DNA from: Flavipsychrobacter sp.
Lineage (GTDB): Bacteria; Bacteroidota; Bacteroidia; Chitinophagales; Chitinophagaceae
Direction: 5' to 3'
Assembly (NCBI GenBank): GCA_016786565.1
Contig: JAEUVY010000054.1
Span: 1 to 43,557, forward strand
Length of the DNA stretch: 43,557 bases
Shown in pieces: positions 42,599 to 43,557 of this stretch (its first letter is position 1; each line of letters begins with the position of its first letter). The notes below the pieces were generated by a model that was given only the letters and a program-made list of their open reading frames with translations, was not told the origin of the DNA and did no database searches. The translations under genes were made by a program, and so were the position numbers.

Positions 42599-42729
42599 GG
42601 TATGCAGATGACGCCAGTGGAAAACACTGGCCAGAAAGTAGACACCAGTGGAAAACACTGGCGCCAGTGGGGAGAAACTGGATTCACGATGAGTTAAAAG
42701 GGAGCCACCGGATGCCGGTATGACATAGT
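42599..42729 (+). repeat. Palindromic unit B3 and unit D2
   Basis: B3 repeats the double hairpin (42613-42631 and 42645-42661) and the 14-bp palindrome at 42656-42669, with one base change (CTGGCC for CTGGCG) after the first hairpin. D2 (42709-42729) is the second copy of the CGG(G/A)TGCCGGTATGACATAGT element. The remaining 42730-42792 up to the next gene's stop show nothing recognised. Confidence 0.85.
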
Positions 42730-42792
42730 TGGGAGATTCTGTTTCCAGCGGGGGATTGTGTAAAGCTGCATTGAAGAAAGTTTAGACACAGA

Positions 42793-43557
42793 TTATATAT
42801 TATTTAGAAAATCCCACTCAGCAATCCAAGTCGATTTATCGACTAATTTAATTATTTCAATAAAATCTGATTCAATAGAAAAATTAAATGAATGTTTGTC
42901 TATTGTTTGTTTTATTACATTTTCGACGTCACTTTTATCCATAAGCTTGTAAAATTCTCCCCTTGCTAAGTCTTCTGCATAGTGCTTTTTAATGTCAACA
43001 CCCAGGTCATAGTCTGTCATATTTACTGCTTTTCGCCCAAATACACCAGGCGTTTTTTCTATTTTACTGTTTTTGTAACGAAAGAATGTGTTTCTGTGAT
43101 ATTCTTCATTAAACTTAGCCTCAAGCGTTGTTTTATAGGTCACATAATTAATAGTTAAATCATTTAGAATTTCAGCTTCTGCAGTTTCGAGTCCAGTTGC
43201 TTTAAGCAAAAGAAGTCGAAGTAATTTCGACGTTTTTGCCATGTCTGTGAAAAGAGTTGACTCAAAAGTGTAGGCATTGGGACTGTAAGTCTCAATGCCT
43301 ACAATCTCCCTAAATTTTTGTACGAAAAGGTCTTTATGCTCGGTAGATAGTTCATCCTTATCAAACACCAACACTGATTTATTCCATAAAGACACACCAT
43401 TCTTAACCGAGGAAAACACTGCTTTGTAAGAAAGTATATTTTCAAATACCTCGCTTATTCCTCCGAGTACCCAGAACATATACTTCTTTCTGTTGTTCAA
43501 TTGTTGATTTAAAAGTATACGAAACGCTTTGGCATCGTCCTCGCCTTCCACGAAAAT
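42793..43557 (-). CDS. C-terminal TOPRIM-type part of an OLD-like nuclease/ATPase (5' end outside window)
   Basis: The frame is open to the window edge (IFVEGEDD...), so the N-terminus is missing. The visible 254 residues begin with the TOPRIM glutamate motif FVEGEDDAKAFRILL and continue to VLVFDKDEL with the D-x-D pair (D64/D66 counting from the GTG at 43551), as in OLD-family and DUF4435-like nucleases. The rest is helical, ending in VDKSTWIAEWDFLNNI. OLD proteins join an ABC-type ATPase to this nuclease and often serve in phage defence; the ATPase part should lie beyond the window. It is AT-rich compared with the main genome, suggesting acquisition. Confidence 0.6.
   Translation of the reverse strand: MFVEGEDDAKAFRILLNQQLNNRKKYMFWVLGGISEVFENILSYKAVFSSVKNGVSLWNKSVLVFDKDELSTEHKDLFVQKFREIVGIETYSPNAYTFESTLFTDMAKTSKLLRLLLLKATGLETAEAEILNDLTINYVTYKTTLEAKFNEEYHRNTFFRYKNSKIEKTPGVFGRKAVNMTDYDLGVDIKKHYAEDLARGEFYKLMDKSDVENVIKQTIDKHSFNFSIESDFIEIIKLVDKSTWIAEWDFLNNI

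Noticed and set aside
41120..42687. Several short frames in both directions over the repeats, for instance those reading LTWEVVGKRLGSGYVPKA and similar
   Set aside because: They are translations of the repeat units A-C; near-identical 'proteins' at each copy arise because the DNA repeats, and starts or stops are not conserved.
40964..42729. CRISPR array
   Set aside because: The repeats are longer than CRISPR repeats, interleaved in several types, without regular unique spacers, and there are no cas genes.
42793..43557. Reading the end gene as a transposase
   Set aside because: The acidic motifs VEGEDD and VFDKDE fit TOPRIM, not DDE or HUH transposases, and no inverted terminal repeats flank it.

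Overview
The window looks like chromosomal DNA of a Bacteroidota bacterium, most likely a Chitinophagales/Chitinophagaceae relative. The evidence is several secreted proteins with type IX secretion (T9SS) type A C-terminal sorting domains, BlaI plus an M56-TonB sensor pair, many short-signal lipoproteins of the form ...SC-KKKD, YfhO and DUF5723 families, few Shine-Dalgarno sites, and TAnnTTTG-like promoter boxes. No rRNA, tRNA, CRISPR array or complete transposase was recognised.

Layout. 1-6 kb: the tail of a T9SS cargo gene with its terminator, then a forward cell-envelope run (YfhO membrane protein, hexapeptide acyltransferase, Wzx-like flippase, inward-rectifier K+ channel) whose last three genes overlap. 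6-15 kb: mostly housekeeping genes (HEAT protein, lipoprotein, fmt, TerC-like protein, a BlaI/M56 regulatory pair with a three-site operator, a lipoprotein, cinA, thioesterase, a DUF5723 outer-membrane protein, a VF530 protein). 15-20.7 kb: a more plastic stretch with two T9SS proteins, a dispersed repeat, an AT-rich membrane-protein gene bracketed by a duplicated scrap of the preceding T9SS gene, likely gene remnants and a lipoprotein. 20.7-34.3 kb: rlmB, two tandem outer-membrane barrels, a small conserved gene with an MBL-fold hydrolase, parE, a LutA-like Fe-S protein, sucD, a DUF6600 protein with in-frame 81-bp repeats, an SDR, a BtuF-like receptor and a large M1 peptidase.

34.4-40.9 kb: a two-gene unit of unassigned function (a 15-cysteine protein followed by a lipoprotein with a cytochrome-c-like CxxxCH site), then a sugar-modification group (DegT aminotransferase and epimerase overlapping on the minus strand, WbqC on the plus strand).

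40.95-43.56 kb: an accessory tail made of interleaved, hairpin-rich repeats arranged around one small orphan gene, ending in a truncated TOPRIM-type protein that resembles the nuclease half of OLD-like ATPases. The repeat family has a second copy 25 kb away at 15,994-16,260.

The strongest candidates for something undescribed are (i) the Cys-rich/CxxxCH lipoprotein pair, (ii) the composite palindromic repeat family around 41-42.7 kb and (iii) the precisely 20-bp-phased BlaI operator array. All functional statements rest on motif reading by eye and family knowledge; no database search was run.
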